Origin: Adiantum capillus-veneris
Taxonomy: Eukaryota > Streptophyta > Polypodiopsida > Polypodiales > Pteridaceae
Length of the DNA: 64,000 nucleotides
Direction of reading: 5' to 3'
Assembly: GCA_014529385.2 (NCBI GenBank)
Contig: CM043967.1
Span: 79,133,278-79,197,277 of the forward strand
The position numbers were made by a program, and so were the translations under genes. The first letter of the stretch is position 1. Every line of letters starts with the position of its first letter. A model generated the notes under the pieces. It saw only the letters and a program-made list of their open reading frames with translations. It was not told where the DNA came from and did not search any database. Below, piece after piece: positions 10,252 to 22,046 of this stretch.

Positions 10252-11375
10252 ATACAATCCCTAAAGATGAAACCTTTCTTCTCTTCCCCACTATGCGTGG
10301 TAGTGACAAGCCTTTCCACTTCCAATCCAGCTTGGAAATGCTCCTCTACCATAAGACGAGAGAGTATATCCGCCCATATCCTTAAAGGTAAGATGTTAGT
10401 CATCTACACACACACCCCATCACTCAAGTTTACTTAGAATGATAAAACCAAGATTCAAAGTCAAACTTTATATCCTCAAAACAACATGTTTTATATCAAA
10501 ATCAAATTTTTATAACCGTAGAAGACCAAAAAGATACATAGTGTTTCTAGGGAGATACATAAATATGAAAGGGTCCTATGAACAAATTCTTGGTTCCTAC
10601 AACTGAGGTTCTACCCCTATACTTGTTTATATCTTGAGTTTCAAATTTTGAAACTTCAACTTGTGCATTGAAATTCACGTCTTCCTTTTTGTACCATTCC
10701 TCTCCTCGTGATACATCCGTCAGTAGTAATCCATTAAAAGCAGTTTACATGAACATGACGTTCATTTACATCATCTTTGTAGAAATATCTACTTGATTTC
10801 ACTGCCATTCGTTGTGCTTGGGCAAAGTCACTAATGCACTTGGGCTTCTCGTAGCCATCAAAGGTAATGGTGACATTGTGAGGATTGTATTTGAGAATAG
10901 GTCCATAGACTCTATTGAACCAATCCTCGGGTACATAATAGAATTGGTTGTTGCCATTTGACCTCTTCCATACTCTAATTATGACCTTTTTCACAAAAGC
11001 CGTATCTTTGTTTTAGCATGAGGGCCTTCTTACTAAGTATGAGTTCTCAACATGGTATGTCAAAAAGAGAACATAGGTTAAAGTAAAGAACATATCCTTG
11101 CCCGGTAGCGTTGGCTTGTTGGATCTTTTCCTTGACCCAAAGTTGTGGGTTGGTCATAAACCTATCAGGAACTTGTGTTCGATTTTTAGGTTGAGCTTCA
11201 ACATATAACTCCCACGTTACATAAGTTTTTGGTACAAGATAGTCTCTAGTCCCTCTGAAACACGAACCACTTCAATTCCCCAATGGAAGCTGAATCCAAC
11301 GGCATAATTGAAAAATACTCTCTGTGCAAAGTCCCTCGGGAGTTCATCTAGACAACAAATAAGATCCATCTAAAA
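10252..11375 (-). pseudogene. Unidentified coding relic U, N-terminal part
   Basis: Minus-strand frames from 11375 leftward: a possible start MDLICCLDELPRDFAQRVFF with NYAVGFSFHWG; after a frameshift RDYLVPKTYVTWELYVEAQP and DRFMTNPQLWVKEKIQQANA; then an 86-codon frame (10734-10994) with NNQFYYVPEDWFNRVYGPIL and MAVKSSRYFYKDDVNERHVH. After a non-coding stretch, LPLRIWADILSRLMVEEHFQ and EEKKGFIFRDCIV run into the solo-LTR border. The C-terminal part resumes at 8640. Overall about 450 recognisable residues. No family recognised; no signal peptide or membrane segment evident. Confidence 0.5.
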
Positions 11376-11626
11376 ACAAGACAAAGAGAGAGAAACTTAG
11401 TACACACGTGAACCAAAACTAAGTCTATGTTTTTTTTTTCATCAAAACTTGAATTTTATGACTTCATTACAATATTATGGTTGTCTCGGAGCTGATTCTA
11501 AATCATGACATGATATTCTCTTAGACCTCCCATGTGACAACATGGTCTGTAGTTATCTTCTAGTTTTTCTTTCCCTATGACATCTCAAAGAGCTTCAAAC
11601 TTCTTAGTAGCTTTAGCAATCCTTAA
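11376..11626. other. Spacer, nothing recognised
   Basis: AT-rich sequence between coding relic U and the TIR element; no frame, repeat or site I can support. Confidence 0.5.
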
Positions 11627-12906
11627 CACTAGGTTGGTAACCTAACAGGACATAAAAGTGTCCTTTCAGGGTTTTTAAAAAAACCTCCAAAACCATAGTA
11701 GATTCACTCATTTTGTAAAATTCTTTCATGAGGTTATAGTTCAAGGCCTACTACACATGGAAAAAATAAGAAACCTGTAAAATTTCTCATCTTTTGGTCA
11801 CACCAAGCCTCCAAAGTTGATGGACTAGTACGTTTTCATCAAAACAGTCATTTCTTATGCTTTGTTGCATAAAAAAAATTAGGGATTTTTGTAGGACTTG
11901 AGATAAACTCCCTAGTTAACTTCAATGGGTTGGTGATCAGAACATATGATTGCTTCTCACTCACTATTTTTTGTTTTGCCAAAAAAAATAGGTACAAAAA
12001 AGTTGAATTTTTACCATTCTGCAAACCTATCATCAAAGTTTCTATAGCCACGCTCAATACAAATAATATATGCATGTTTTCTTAGTTTCCTATTGTCCTT
12101 TAGGTTCATAAGGAGCCATGCAGCATATCAAAAGAATGAAGTGCTAAATACAGCAAACATGAAAAAATTGGGTTCAACATTATGAGTTGTAGAATCCCAT
12201 AGAAACTATTCAATATCTAGCCAAATTTGATCCTTATGACTAGATATGGTCACTACCTACAAAATACATGTAGTTGTCACAAGAAACTAACAATATTGAA
12301 AAAGCTATACTTGATATACTAGAATGTTCCGTTTTCTTCTATAATTGAAAACATCAACCATCGTTGTCTACTATGAAAAATAGGGTATTAGGTGCCCCAA
12401 AACTCAAGGAATATTAGCTTTATGTTACAATATGCGACATAGAAAATCAAAACTGCATTTGGATATCATGAAAGCCATCAAAAAAATCATAGAAGAGCTA
12501 AAATTGGCTAAAAAACAGGATTTGACAATTTTTGTAATTTGGTCATAACTTACAACTTTAACATTTATTTCTCCCTAGAAGCATCAGGACATGTTGAGGA
12601 CTACTAAAGATAGTTCGCTAGCATTATAGACCTCACAAACATGAATTCTAGAGTGGTATAGTTGCAAAAAGTTGAAAAAAGCTAAAAACAGGATCTGTGT
12701 TTTCACAGAGTTTAGGTTGTGAAATGTTGTGCAAGGACAAGGTTAAAGATGGAATTGATATTCCAAAAAAATGTCGAGTTTTTTTTAGCTCATGAGACAA
12801 CTTTCTAGACAGATAGCACCTCAAAATCCATTTTGAAACTCTTGACATAATTCAAGGAAAATGGTCACTTAACAAGACATAAAAGTGTCCCATTACCAAC
12901 CTAGTG
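11627..12906. mobile_element. Candidate 1.28-kb TIR element flanked by TTAA
   Basis: The left end CACTAGGTTGGTAA (11627-11640) is repeated in perfect inverted form at 12893-12906, and each is flanked outside by TTAA (11623-11626 and 12907-12910). Just inside each end lies GACATAAAAGTGTCC, in the same orientation at both ends (11648-11664 and 12875-12890). The interior is AT-rich with no transposase frame, so it would be non-autonomous. TTAA duplication is typical of piggyBac-type elements, while the CACTA start recalls CACTA elements, which duplicate 3 bp; class is unresolved. Confidence 0.55.
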
Positions 12907-13129
12907 TTAACATTTGGGAGAGCATCGCCAAGTAGTAGAAAATGTCTTCTAGGCCTAACCATAATCTGAGTTGAAGTAGCCTGAGGTTGGCAAACTAATT
13001 TGTTGGACTATAAGACATATTTAGGAATTTTGGGAATTATTCAAGTCCCAATTTTTAAAATGAGACTTAAAATTAGAGTAATGTTTTTAAGTTTGACCTC
13101 ATGATTGTTTGTGGGGACCCTTTGTGCCT

Positions 13130-13760
13130 TATAGAAATGAGGCACTAGGTCATGAACAGGGGGCTCAAATTCAAGTTCACATGTCACTTTTATTGTTGTG
13201 TGGGATATTAAGAAGAGGATTGAAGTTAACTTTAAGCCTTACATGCCACACTTAAAGTAGCAAGTGGACATCCTCAAACTTAGCTCAAGGCACATGGATG
13301 TGAGGCTCAAACATAAGTTGAGGTTTTTCTTGTTGTTTATATGTAGGATACTAAGATGAGGGTTGAGCCTAAGTGCCTCACATTTCTTACCTAAACTAGC
13401 AAGTGGGTATGATGCTGAAACTTAGCTCAAGGCACACATGCTAGTTATTATTAGTGCCATTTGAAAATGAGGCACTAGCACAGGCATGTGTCTCAAATTC
13501 AAGTTTTCTCCTCACTTGTTGGTGGTGCTACTTAGTATGCCTCACATGCCTCTCATGAACTAGCAAATGAGCATGAGGCTCGGTAAAATTTCTAGATGCA
13601 CATGCAAGTCTTGCTTGGTGCCATCATATAGGAATAAGACATTGTCACATAGATGGGAGGCTCAAACTTATGTTCAATCCTTACATGTTGGTCCTACTTA
13701 GGACACTAAGTTGAATATAGGACATAATCTTGAGCCACACTTGCCTCACACATGCAATTC
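13130..13760. repeat. Degenerate tandem repeat, unit about 165 bp
   Basis: Roughly four diverged units marked by GAGGCACTAG or related (13139, 13467, 13637) and GAGGCTCAAA-type motifs (13162, 13288, 13480, 13667), with intervening 'actagcaagtg' segments. The CTCAAA...AAGTT core is the same as in the palindrome array at 16-19.4 kb, so this is probably an older part of one field. Confidence 0.6.
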
Positions 13761-13925
13761 CTTATTAGTGACTAGGGCCTTAGATCATAAACTTAACCTT
13801 ATCACATAGAAATAGCCTCAACACAAAGCCATGTTGTTGTGTTTGTGTGTATACAATGACAATTCTAGAAGCATGGGTTAAAATTGTTGATATGGAAGAT
13901 TTACCTCTTTATGAATAGCACTTTC

Positions 13926-14213
13926 GGGTGAAAGCATGTTAACCTGTCGCGCTTTTTGTGCTAGTTAGCAGCTTCAAGTTAGCACATCTTCAAAAAGTTG
14001 GGCGTCCGGTAAATTTTTTACAAATAATATCAAAATTTTTCGGAGGTTGTACATTTGGATTCCTTGTTTCAAGTGCTTTCTATTGATATATCACATGTCA
14101 TAGATCTTGGAGATGTAGCTCAAGTTATTATACTAGTTAGCATATGTCAAAATTGTGCTAGTTAGCATTGTCCAGGACATGAAAAAGCATGACATGTTAA
14201 CATGCTTTCACCC
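13926..14213. mobile_element. MITE-like element, 288 bp with 18-bp perfect TIRs
   Basis: GGGTGAAAGCATGTTAAC at 13926-13943 recurs as its exact inverse at 14196-14213. TTTC lies immediately outside both ends (13922-13925, 14214-14217), a possible 4-bp target duplication. Inside are copies of GCTAGTTAGCA (13958, 14154). Too short to code. MITE is the simplest reading. Confidence 0.5.
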
Positions 14214-15940
14214 TTTCACTAGACATTGTGCTAATTAAAATAGTTTAATGCCAACAAAATCAAGACAATTTCAAAAAACGATACGAGAGTCAAAATCATC
14301 ATCAAGGATTATAGTGTTAAGAAACACTTGGATCACAAATAAGCAACAAAAATGGACCTTTTCACAAGCCCTCACTAAAGAATTTTTCATATTGAGGGCA
14401 TCTCAAATGAGAACGATGTTCAAAAACACCTAGGTAACAAATTAAGAACAAAGAAAAATCAACAATTAATCTTATTTATTTAGGCAATTCATATTTACAA
14501 CAAGTGATAAATGTGAGCTTGGCACCAATATCAAGGGGCTAACCCTATACATAGGTATCCTTAAACATTGTGCTTCCTCTTGTACGGACTCTATTTATCT
14601 ATTGCAAGCGGCTTCATTTACTACAATATTGCAAGTATATCCTTGCTTGTATTTTCAAATATCCATCCAAATAGCCATGTCACTATTGTTCCCTTCAGAA
14701 AGTAAAAGGTTTATTCCCCCCACTTATATATGCATATATCCATCGGCCAAATAGCCATGTAATTATTATTCTCCTCAGAATGTGAGTTTACTATTTTCCT
14801 CACAAAGTTTTCTAGATCTTCCCTTAATTGATTACATATTTTTTTAAAAAATCAACTATGCCCATGCATATTATTTATCATGCGAGGGTGGACGGCATCT
14901 CTTTATTCACAAAGATGGGAACTCTCTCTTATGGAGAGAATGAGCTTGCTTTCTATTCCAACTGAATAATGTGTAAATGTAGTCTAGTTCCATGATAATA
15001 TTCTCACGAGTATGGTACCTTTGATTACGTCGAATATCTTAAACAATAATTGAGAAAAATAAAAGAATCATTATCAAGAATAATCAAATGGAAGAGACCC
15101 AAATCCAAAAAAAAACACTATTTGTCATGCCCCAAATTGGGGAGGGCATCTCTTTAATAGAAAAGGTAGGAATTCTCTCTTATGGAGCGGATAAGCATGC
15201 TTGACTTTTAAACTAAATAATACAATATGAAGGATATTTCCATGAGACATTTTCATGCAAGTGGTACCCTCTGTTTATCTTCAATAGGTTTACAATGAGT
15301 ACAAATGCTAGAATTGTCTCTTGATGATGAGCACAAGCATGTTCGATTTTGGGAGAGAGTAATATGTATTATGGGATCTTATTTCATGAAATAGTTTCAT
15401 GAGGTGGTCACTGTTTGTTTGTGCTTAATGTATCCTATGGTCTTGATGATGTGGCACTTGAATGCATCTGCATCTGCTTAAACAATTAGCAATTAAACTT
15501 ATCTTGTTTGTTATTTAATTAGATGGCTTACCTTCACAAGATTAGCATCCATCTATAAGATAGGATCAATGTTTAGGAAAAATCCCAAATGTCACATGAC
15601 AAGAAACTCGTTGATTTCATTTAAATATGTGCCATAATCTTGGAATGCTATCCTAATGCAATTATCAAGTCCTTTTCATGAAATTATACCAAGTAGAATC
15701 AATGAATTTCTTCTCTCTATTTAAACTAGATCCTATAAATAAAATTCCAATTGGACTTATTCTCCTCCTATTATTAAACAAAAAATCCCAAATATTCTCA
15801 TCCTATTATTAAAATAAAATACCGATTGGACTTAGTCTTGTCCTATTATTAAACTAAGAATTAATATTATCTTTTCTCATTCTTCCAAACTAATATAGCT
15901 TTGTTTTTAAGATAATACAAGCTCCAAGTTTTTAGATATG
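14214..15940. other. AT-rich non-coding stretch with degenerate repeats
   Basis: No gene seen. There are weak repeats: 'ccaaatagccatgt' at 14667 and 14739, and three diverged units of about 200-250 bp at 14885-15430 sharing 'ggcatctcttta', 'ctctcttatggag' and 'tggtacc' segments. Confidence 0.5.
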
Positions 15941-18900
15941 GGCCTATCCTTCTCATGACAATAATAGATACCTAACAAGGTTGTTGAAGGATAAGCAATA
16001 GATAAGATCTCACAATTGGCTTTACTATGTTGAACTGGTAGAAGATGTTACGTTTAAGAGAAAGCTTCATGATATTATAGATGTCTACACGATTAAAAAT
16101 CTCTTCCAATATATCCAAGTGTATATACCTCATGAGGCTCACTATAGATCTTGGGGACTAGAGACACATGCAAAACTCTTTTTTAGTTGATCAACCTCCA
16201 TGAGTCTCTAGCTCTAAAACGTGTCTCGTGAGTCTCTAGGTCAAAATCCTCACATAAATTCAAGCCTGGAGAGATAGAGTCTTTTAAAGATGGTTTTTAG
16301 CTACTATAAAGAGTCCTTCCAAAGTTCTCAGGAGTCTCAGGAAAATAAGTAGGGCCTAATGAGCTACAGACTCATGAAGATTGCTTTCAACTAGAAAGAG
16401 TTTTGCAACTTTCTAGCTAATGAGTCTTGACCTAAAGTTTGATCAATAGCAAAGTAGAGACTTTTGCATATAGTTTCATGCTAGAAAGAGTCCTACTAGA
16501 GTGATCATGAGACATGAATATTGAGTCTCTAGCTCATGAGGCTCACTTGAGCCTCATAAGCTAGAGACTTCCAAAACTTTCTTTCAACTAGAAAGAGTTT
16601 AGAAAGAGTCTTCAGCTCATGAGGCTCTCACACTTAGTGTGATAGACACTCTTGTAGATAGTTTCTAGCTCTAAAGAGTCCCTCTAGAGTGATCATGAGG
16701 ATAATGGAGTATTTAGGTCACAAGGTTTAAGAGACTCGTGAGCTAGAGACTTTTGAAGATGTATTTTGACTTGAAAGAGTTTTTGAAAAGTCTCTAGATC
16801 ATGAGGCTCTCAATTTTAGTATGATTGATATTTTTACACCTGGTTCATAGCTAGAAAGAGTCCTACTAAAGTGCTCATTAGGATTTAAAATTGACTCTCC
16901 AGGTCTGAGGCTCTTGTTTTAGTACGATTGACACTTTTTCACGTGGTTCATAGCTAAAAGAGTCTTACTAAATTGCTCATTAGACTTTAAAATTGAGTCT
17001 CCGAGTTTTGAGGCTCAAAATTAAGTTCGAGCATCATGAACTAGAGATTCAGGAGCATGATCAAACAAAAATAGTGTTGCAAGGGTCTTTAGACTTAGGT
17101 TTGAGCCTCATGAGATAGGACTCCTATGGATGGATTCTAGCTTGGAAGAGTCCTACTACAATGGTCATGATGCTTAGAAACTCAATCTTTAGATCAAATC
17201 AAACACAAGCTTGCACCTCATGAGGTAAAAACTCACTTCAAGCCCTGTGAGATAGAGACTCTTGCACATGGTTTCTTGTTGGAAAGAGCTCTACTACAAT
17301 GTTCATGAGGTTTGAAAATTGAGTGTCTAGGTCATGAGGCTCAAACTTAAGTTTGAGCCTAAAAGATCAACTAGAAATGTTTTTCAAGAGCCTTTGTTTC
17401 AAGAGGTTTGAAAAGTGAGTGTCTAGGTCATGAGGCTCAAACTTAAATTTGAGCCTAAAAGATAGAGACTAAAAGATCAACTAGAAATGTTTTTCAAGAG
17501 TCTTGGTTTCAAGAGGTTCACATGTTTGAGCTAACGGCTCATTAGCATGGAATTTTCAAATGATTTATAGCTAGAAAGAGTCCTTCTAGAATCTTTGCCT
17601 ACTAATGAGGCTTGAAAATCAAGTCTCTAGGTCATGAGGCTCAAGATTAAGTTCGAGCCTAATGAACTAGAGACTCTAAGATAAGACATTGTAGCCTATG
17701 TGGATTCATGTTTATGTGCTAGAGACATTTAGCTTATGACACTTCAATATTTTGATGTTCTAGCTTATGAGGCTCAAGCTTAAGTTTGAGCTTCATGAGC
17801 CAAAGACTGTAGGAACAAATATTGTATCTTATGAGACTTTAAGATTGAGAGTTTTTCAAGAGTCTTTGTCTCAAGAGGCTCTCAGGATTAAGCTCAAGCC
17901 TGACGAGTTAGAGACTTTTACAAACGGTTTCTAGCTAGAAAAAATCTTTGTAGGATCTCTAGCTTATGAGACATGTAAATTGATTCTCGAAGTCATGAGG
18001 CTCAAATTTAAGTACTCTGAGAGCACAAATTTTACCTTTTGAGATAGATACTTCTAGCATACTAGGCTTCAAGCATATGAGCTCATGATGTCTAGCTTAT
18101 GAGGCTTGAGCCTCATGTGCAAGAGACTCTAGGAGCAGATAATGCTTGTGAGCTTTCAACCTTGTGAGTTTTTAAAATTTTTTTGTCTGAAGAGACTCTC
18201 AAGATTATGCTGAAGCCTAATGAGGTAAAGAATTTTGAAAATTCTTTGTATCTAGAAAGAATCCTCCTAGAATATGTGGCTCATGAGTCTTGAAAATTGA
18301 GTCTCTAGGTAATGAGGCTTGAACTTAAGTTCGAGCCTGCCAAAGACTATAGGAGTAGAAATTGTATCTTATGGGACTTCAAGATTTGTAGGCTTTCAAG
18401 CTTTAGATTGAGCCTCATTAACTAGAGAATTTTGCAAATGATTTCTAGCTAAAAAGAATCCTCATGACCTAGGGACTCAATTTTCTATGAAAACGTTTTT
18501 AATTGTGAAAGAGACCCTTTTTCTCATTGAGAAATATTTCTAGGTGTGAGAGAGGCATTTTTTCTCACTCGAGATGACCATGGTTGCTCTTGTTTTCCCA
18601 ATAGGAACAAAAAAACTCTAAAAACTTGAATGCGTGGAGCTTATTTGCACCTTGGAATGAGAAAACATATAAAAAGTCTATAATCATATCTAACTTGTAA
18701 GGCTATCTAAGTCATAGAGGCTCGAACTTAAGTTTGAGCCTCCTGAGCTAGATGTTCAAAGACAAGATTTTTGCATATGAGTCTTTAAGCTTGTGAGTTT
18801 TTCATCAGTCTTTGTCTAAAACTTGTAGTGATCTGTAGCTCATCAGGTTGAAAATTGAGTCTCTAGGTCATAGAGGCTCAAACGTAAGTTCGAACCTCAT

Positions 18901-19450
18901 GTAATACATGTGAGATTGTCACTTATAAGACTTTAAGCTTGTGAGTTTTTCAACAGTGTCTGAAATGTGTAGTGATCTCTAACTCATAAGGCTTGAAAAT
19001 TGAGTCTCTATGTCATAGAGGCTCGAACTTAAGTTCGAGCCTCATGAGGTATGTGTGAGATTCTCACTTATAAGGCTTTAATAATGATTATTTCAACAAT
19101 TCTCTTCTAAAACTTGTAGTGACCTCGAGCTCATAAGGCTTGAAAATTGAGTCTCTAGGCCATAGAGGCTCAAACTTAGGTTCAAGCCTCATATATTAGA
19201 ATAAGAAATTGCCATTTTTGAGGAGTCTTTTTCTCAACAGGATCACAATCTTAAGCTCAAGCCTCATGAGCTATAGATATTTGCAAATGCTTTCTAGCTA
19301 GAAAGAAGCTTGCTACAATGTCTAGCTCACATGAGGCTTGAAATTTGAGTCTCCAGGCTACTAGGCTCAAACTTAAGTTTGAGCCTCGTAAGCTAAAGAC
19401 TCTAGGATCAAAGGCTCTAACTTTTGAGGTTTCAAGCCTCTCATAAACTT
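15940..19450. repeat. Degenerate repeat field with recurrent 24-26 bp palindromes
   Basis: About 3.5 kb of diverged units of 100-200 bp. Each carries phrases such as 'catgagctagagact', 'tctagctagaaagagtc' and 'gagtctctaggtcatgaggct' and often ends in a palindrome GAGGCTCRAACTT plus its complement. Palindromic cores are at 17010, 17337-17360, 17432-17455, 17637-17660, 17769-17794, 18314-18338, 18717-18742, 18873-18898, 19018-19043, 19165-19190 and 19363-19386. Those at 17337, 19018 and 19363 are perfect. No coding potential. Confidence 0.8.
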
Positions 19451-19460
19451 GAGGGACACG

Positions 19461-19463
<3 letters not shown>

Positions 19464-19502
<39 letters not shown>
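19464..19502. repeat. (AG)n microsatellite
   Basis: Uninterrupted AG dinucleotides, about 39 bp, at the end of the palindrome field. Confidence 0.97.
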
Positions 19503-19504
<2 letters not shown>

Positions 19505-19939
19505 TGGAATCTTGCAACAAGACATTTATATAAAACTTAGCAACAACTTAGCTCCTGGTCACATCATGATTTTGTGCACCTTCATTTAAGCATGGTATGT
19601 GACTAGGAACTCTCTTATTACACTTGTTCAAAAACCCTAGCCAAGCTTAGGTAAGAGCAAAACTAGCGCTAATACCTTTGCAGGACATGGTGATTTTGAA
19701 TGACAATTGCAAGGGAGATGTTGGTCCTGCACACCACACATATCACTTGTGGGTAGGAGCACAATCTGCACAAGGTATGGATACACTCACACAAAAGATA
19801 GTGCAAGGCTCCTTGCAAGACGAGGCTCACAAACAACTAGAACGTTACAAAGATACTTACGAATTCGAAGCAGGCACCAACAACAGCCCAGGTTATGCAT
19901 GGGAGAAGAAGCGAGTTGCATTCATGATTTTAGTTCATG
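19503..19939. other. Non-coding spacer
   Basis: A 104-codon plus-strand frame at 19678-19992 exists but its composition is unremarkable and it runs into the following repeat; I do not call it a gene. Confidence 0.4.
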
Positions 19940-20230
19940 TCGCATTTCATGATAGACGCAAGGTGACCTTCGGCTCCTACTGTAGTTCGTGATAGAGGCA
20001 AGACGCCCTTCAGCTCCAGCTACTGCAGTTCATGACAGGAGTCAGACGACCTCGATTCTTGCTACAGTTCATGGCAGTTCATGATAGAGGCAAAGTGTAC
20101 TTTGGGTCCTAATGGAGTTCATGATATACCAAGCGGCTCCAGCTGTAGTTTGTGATAGAGCAATTGGCTCCTGCTATAGTTCATGACAGAGGCAAGGCGA
20201 CCTTCGTTCCTACCACCACAACTTATGGCA
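19940..20230. repeat. Degenerate tandem repeat, unit about 45-55 bp
   Basis: Five to six diverged units built on 'gttcatgatagaggcaaggc' followed by 'gaccttcggctcctactg', visible at 19946, 19988, 20026, 20073, 20113 and 20177. No coding potential. Confidence 0.75.
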
Positions 20231-21620
20231 AGAGCGACATTCAGCAGAAAACTACGGGCTCAAGGCATAGCAAACGAGGTGCCGTAGCAAACAAGGCTTG
20301 AGCTAAAACCGCTAAAACGCTGTCGAGATTTGGCAAGCAACGCATCTTTTGCTGTCTTCTAGGTCGTTAGTGGCCGTCAATTTTGTCTTCTCGTCGTTAG
20401 TCGCCGTCAATTTTGAAATTTAGAACTAATGTCGTTTTGTAGTTTGTTGACAGAGCAAATTCAAATTTGACGGATGTCTGTACGTTTTGAAACTGATGTT
20501 GTTGCTAACGCTAGGTTCAAACGAGATCGACCATGCTTTTCCTCACATAACCTGCCACCATGCCCTATGTTCACAAGATGCAGAAGCAGATCATTAAGCT
20601 AATTTAATGCTCAGTCCGGCAACCAATTGGAATTGGAGGAGTTATTGAGGCTTTACCTTGTAGTGTCATCATCCATGTTCAACTGTTGTTCCGCAAATCA
20701 AGTTGCAAAGAGCTCGGAAATGCATCTTTATTGAGGGGAGGGGTGTCTCCTAGCTCTTGATGGGTCCAAAAATGTACGCCTTGTTTTCTGCCCAATGAAT
20801 GTAAAAGATCTTCCACTGTCTCATCTAAACTTGGCCTCAGTTTGACGAGGTTGTTAACCTTGATGGAATTAGTTCATCAATAATCTAAATACTTGGGAGG
20901 CTTGAACTAGAGCTCGAGCCTTGCAAGCTCTAGGTGGTACCTCAAGGCTTGAACTAGAGCTCAAGTCTTGTAGACTCTAGGTGGTTCTTGATGGCTTGAA
21001 CTATAGCTTCATCTTTGTTATGTTTGAGAACTGATCAAACTTTTAGCTCAACATGAATTATAGTTGTTTTAGGGTTTGCTAGAGCAAGAACCATCGATGC
21101 CCTGTAGCTTGCAAGGCCAGGGAGCGGTGAGGCTTAAAGCTAGCGCTGCAGAAAGTCAAGGTTCGAATCTTTCTTGTTGAAGAAGCTAGATAGGGGGCGC
21201 CCTCTGGAGGGAAGTGGTCATAGGGGTGAGCAATCAAGTGGCTCCACACTCTCTATCTTCTTTCTTCCTTTGTCGGCTCCTCGTTTTTTGGAACAAGTGG
21301 AAACCACTTCTCCTTGCTTTACAAAGAGCATCAACTCCAACTATTTTTAGTGTTGATTCGTTCCTAGGGAGACAATTGCTTACGATGGAACGATTGGTTA
21401 TGTTGTGGCAGCCCCTCGCGAGGTGTATGGTGCTTGGGCCACCTTTGACGTCATGATCCCTTCATCGGTGGATGTGGTGAGCATTGTGGTTGGCATCAAC
21501 TCTGCTGCAGCATACTGCTAAAGGGTGGCAGCCTTTGGCAACATGGTGGATCCATGTAGGTCCGTCCTGAACATGCTTTGAGGTTCCATGGTGTGATGTC
21601 CACTCATGTGACTTTTTTTG
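20231..21620. other. Non-coding stretch with two small repeats
   Basis: Contains two units with 'gtcgttagtsgccgtcaatt' (20363, 20393) and three ~57-bp units starting 'ggcttgaactagagct' (20898, 20946, 20995), related to the palindrome core of the preceding field. GGTTCGAATC at 21160-21169 resembles a Pol III B box but no tRNA or SINE body could be drawn. Confidence 0.5.
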
Positions 21621-21977
21621 TGTCATAATAATCAATATCTAATTCTCCTAAATGATTTTCTCATATTAAACTGATCATTTAATGTGGGGAAGTGCCAGGG
21701 GAGAAAAAGCTAGAATATTGGTTAAGCTAGCAGACCGGCCACAGTAGGGATCCAAAGGGGGGGCCATCTGCAAAAGAGCCATGTGAAACAATGGGCTAAA
21801 AAGACCCTAAGGTTCAGCCCATTAAGACTTCCAAAATGCTAAGGTTCCAAAATTCAAAGGTTATGTCCAAAGGTCAAACCTAGGGGAATTGGATGCTTTG
21901 TGTGTGTAAAAAAAAGTCTTTGCATATCCCTACATGGGAGGGGGCGAGCCCTTCTTCTAGGGGATGAGAGAGAGACA

Positions 21978-22046
<69 letters not shown>

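Noticed and set aside
11627-12906. Calling the TIR element a CACTA (En/Spm) transposon
   Set aside because: CACTA elements duplicate 3 bp; here the flanks match as TTAA and the ends share only 14 bases, so the class is left open.
19678-19992. 104-codon plus-strand frame
   Set aside because: Ends inside the 45-55 bp tandem repeat, no recognisable motif, and a competing frame of similar length overlaps it.
21105-21190. Possible tRNA gene or tRNA-derived SINE around GGTTCGAATC
   Set aside because: T-arm stem does not pair, no A box at the right distance, and no acceptor stem found.
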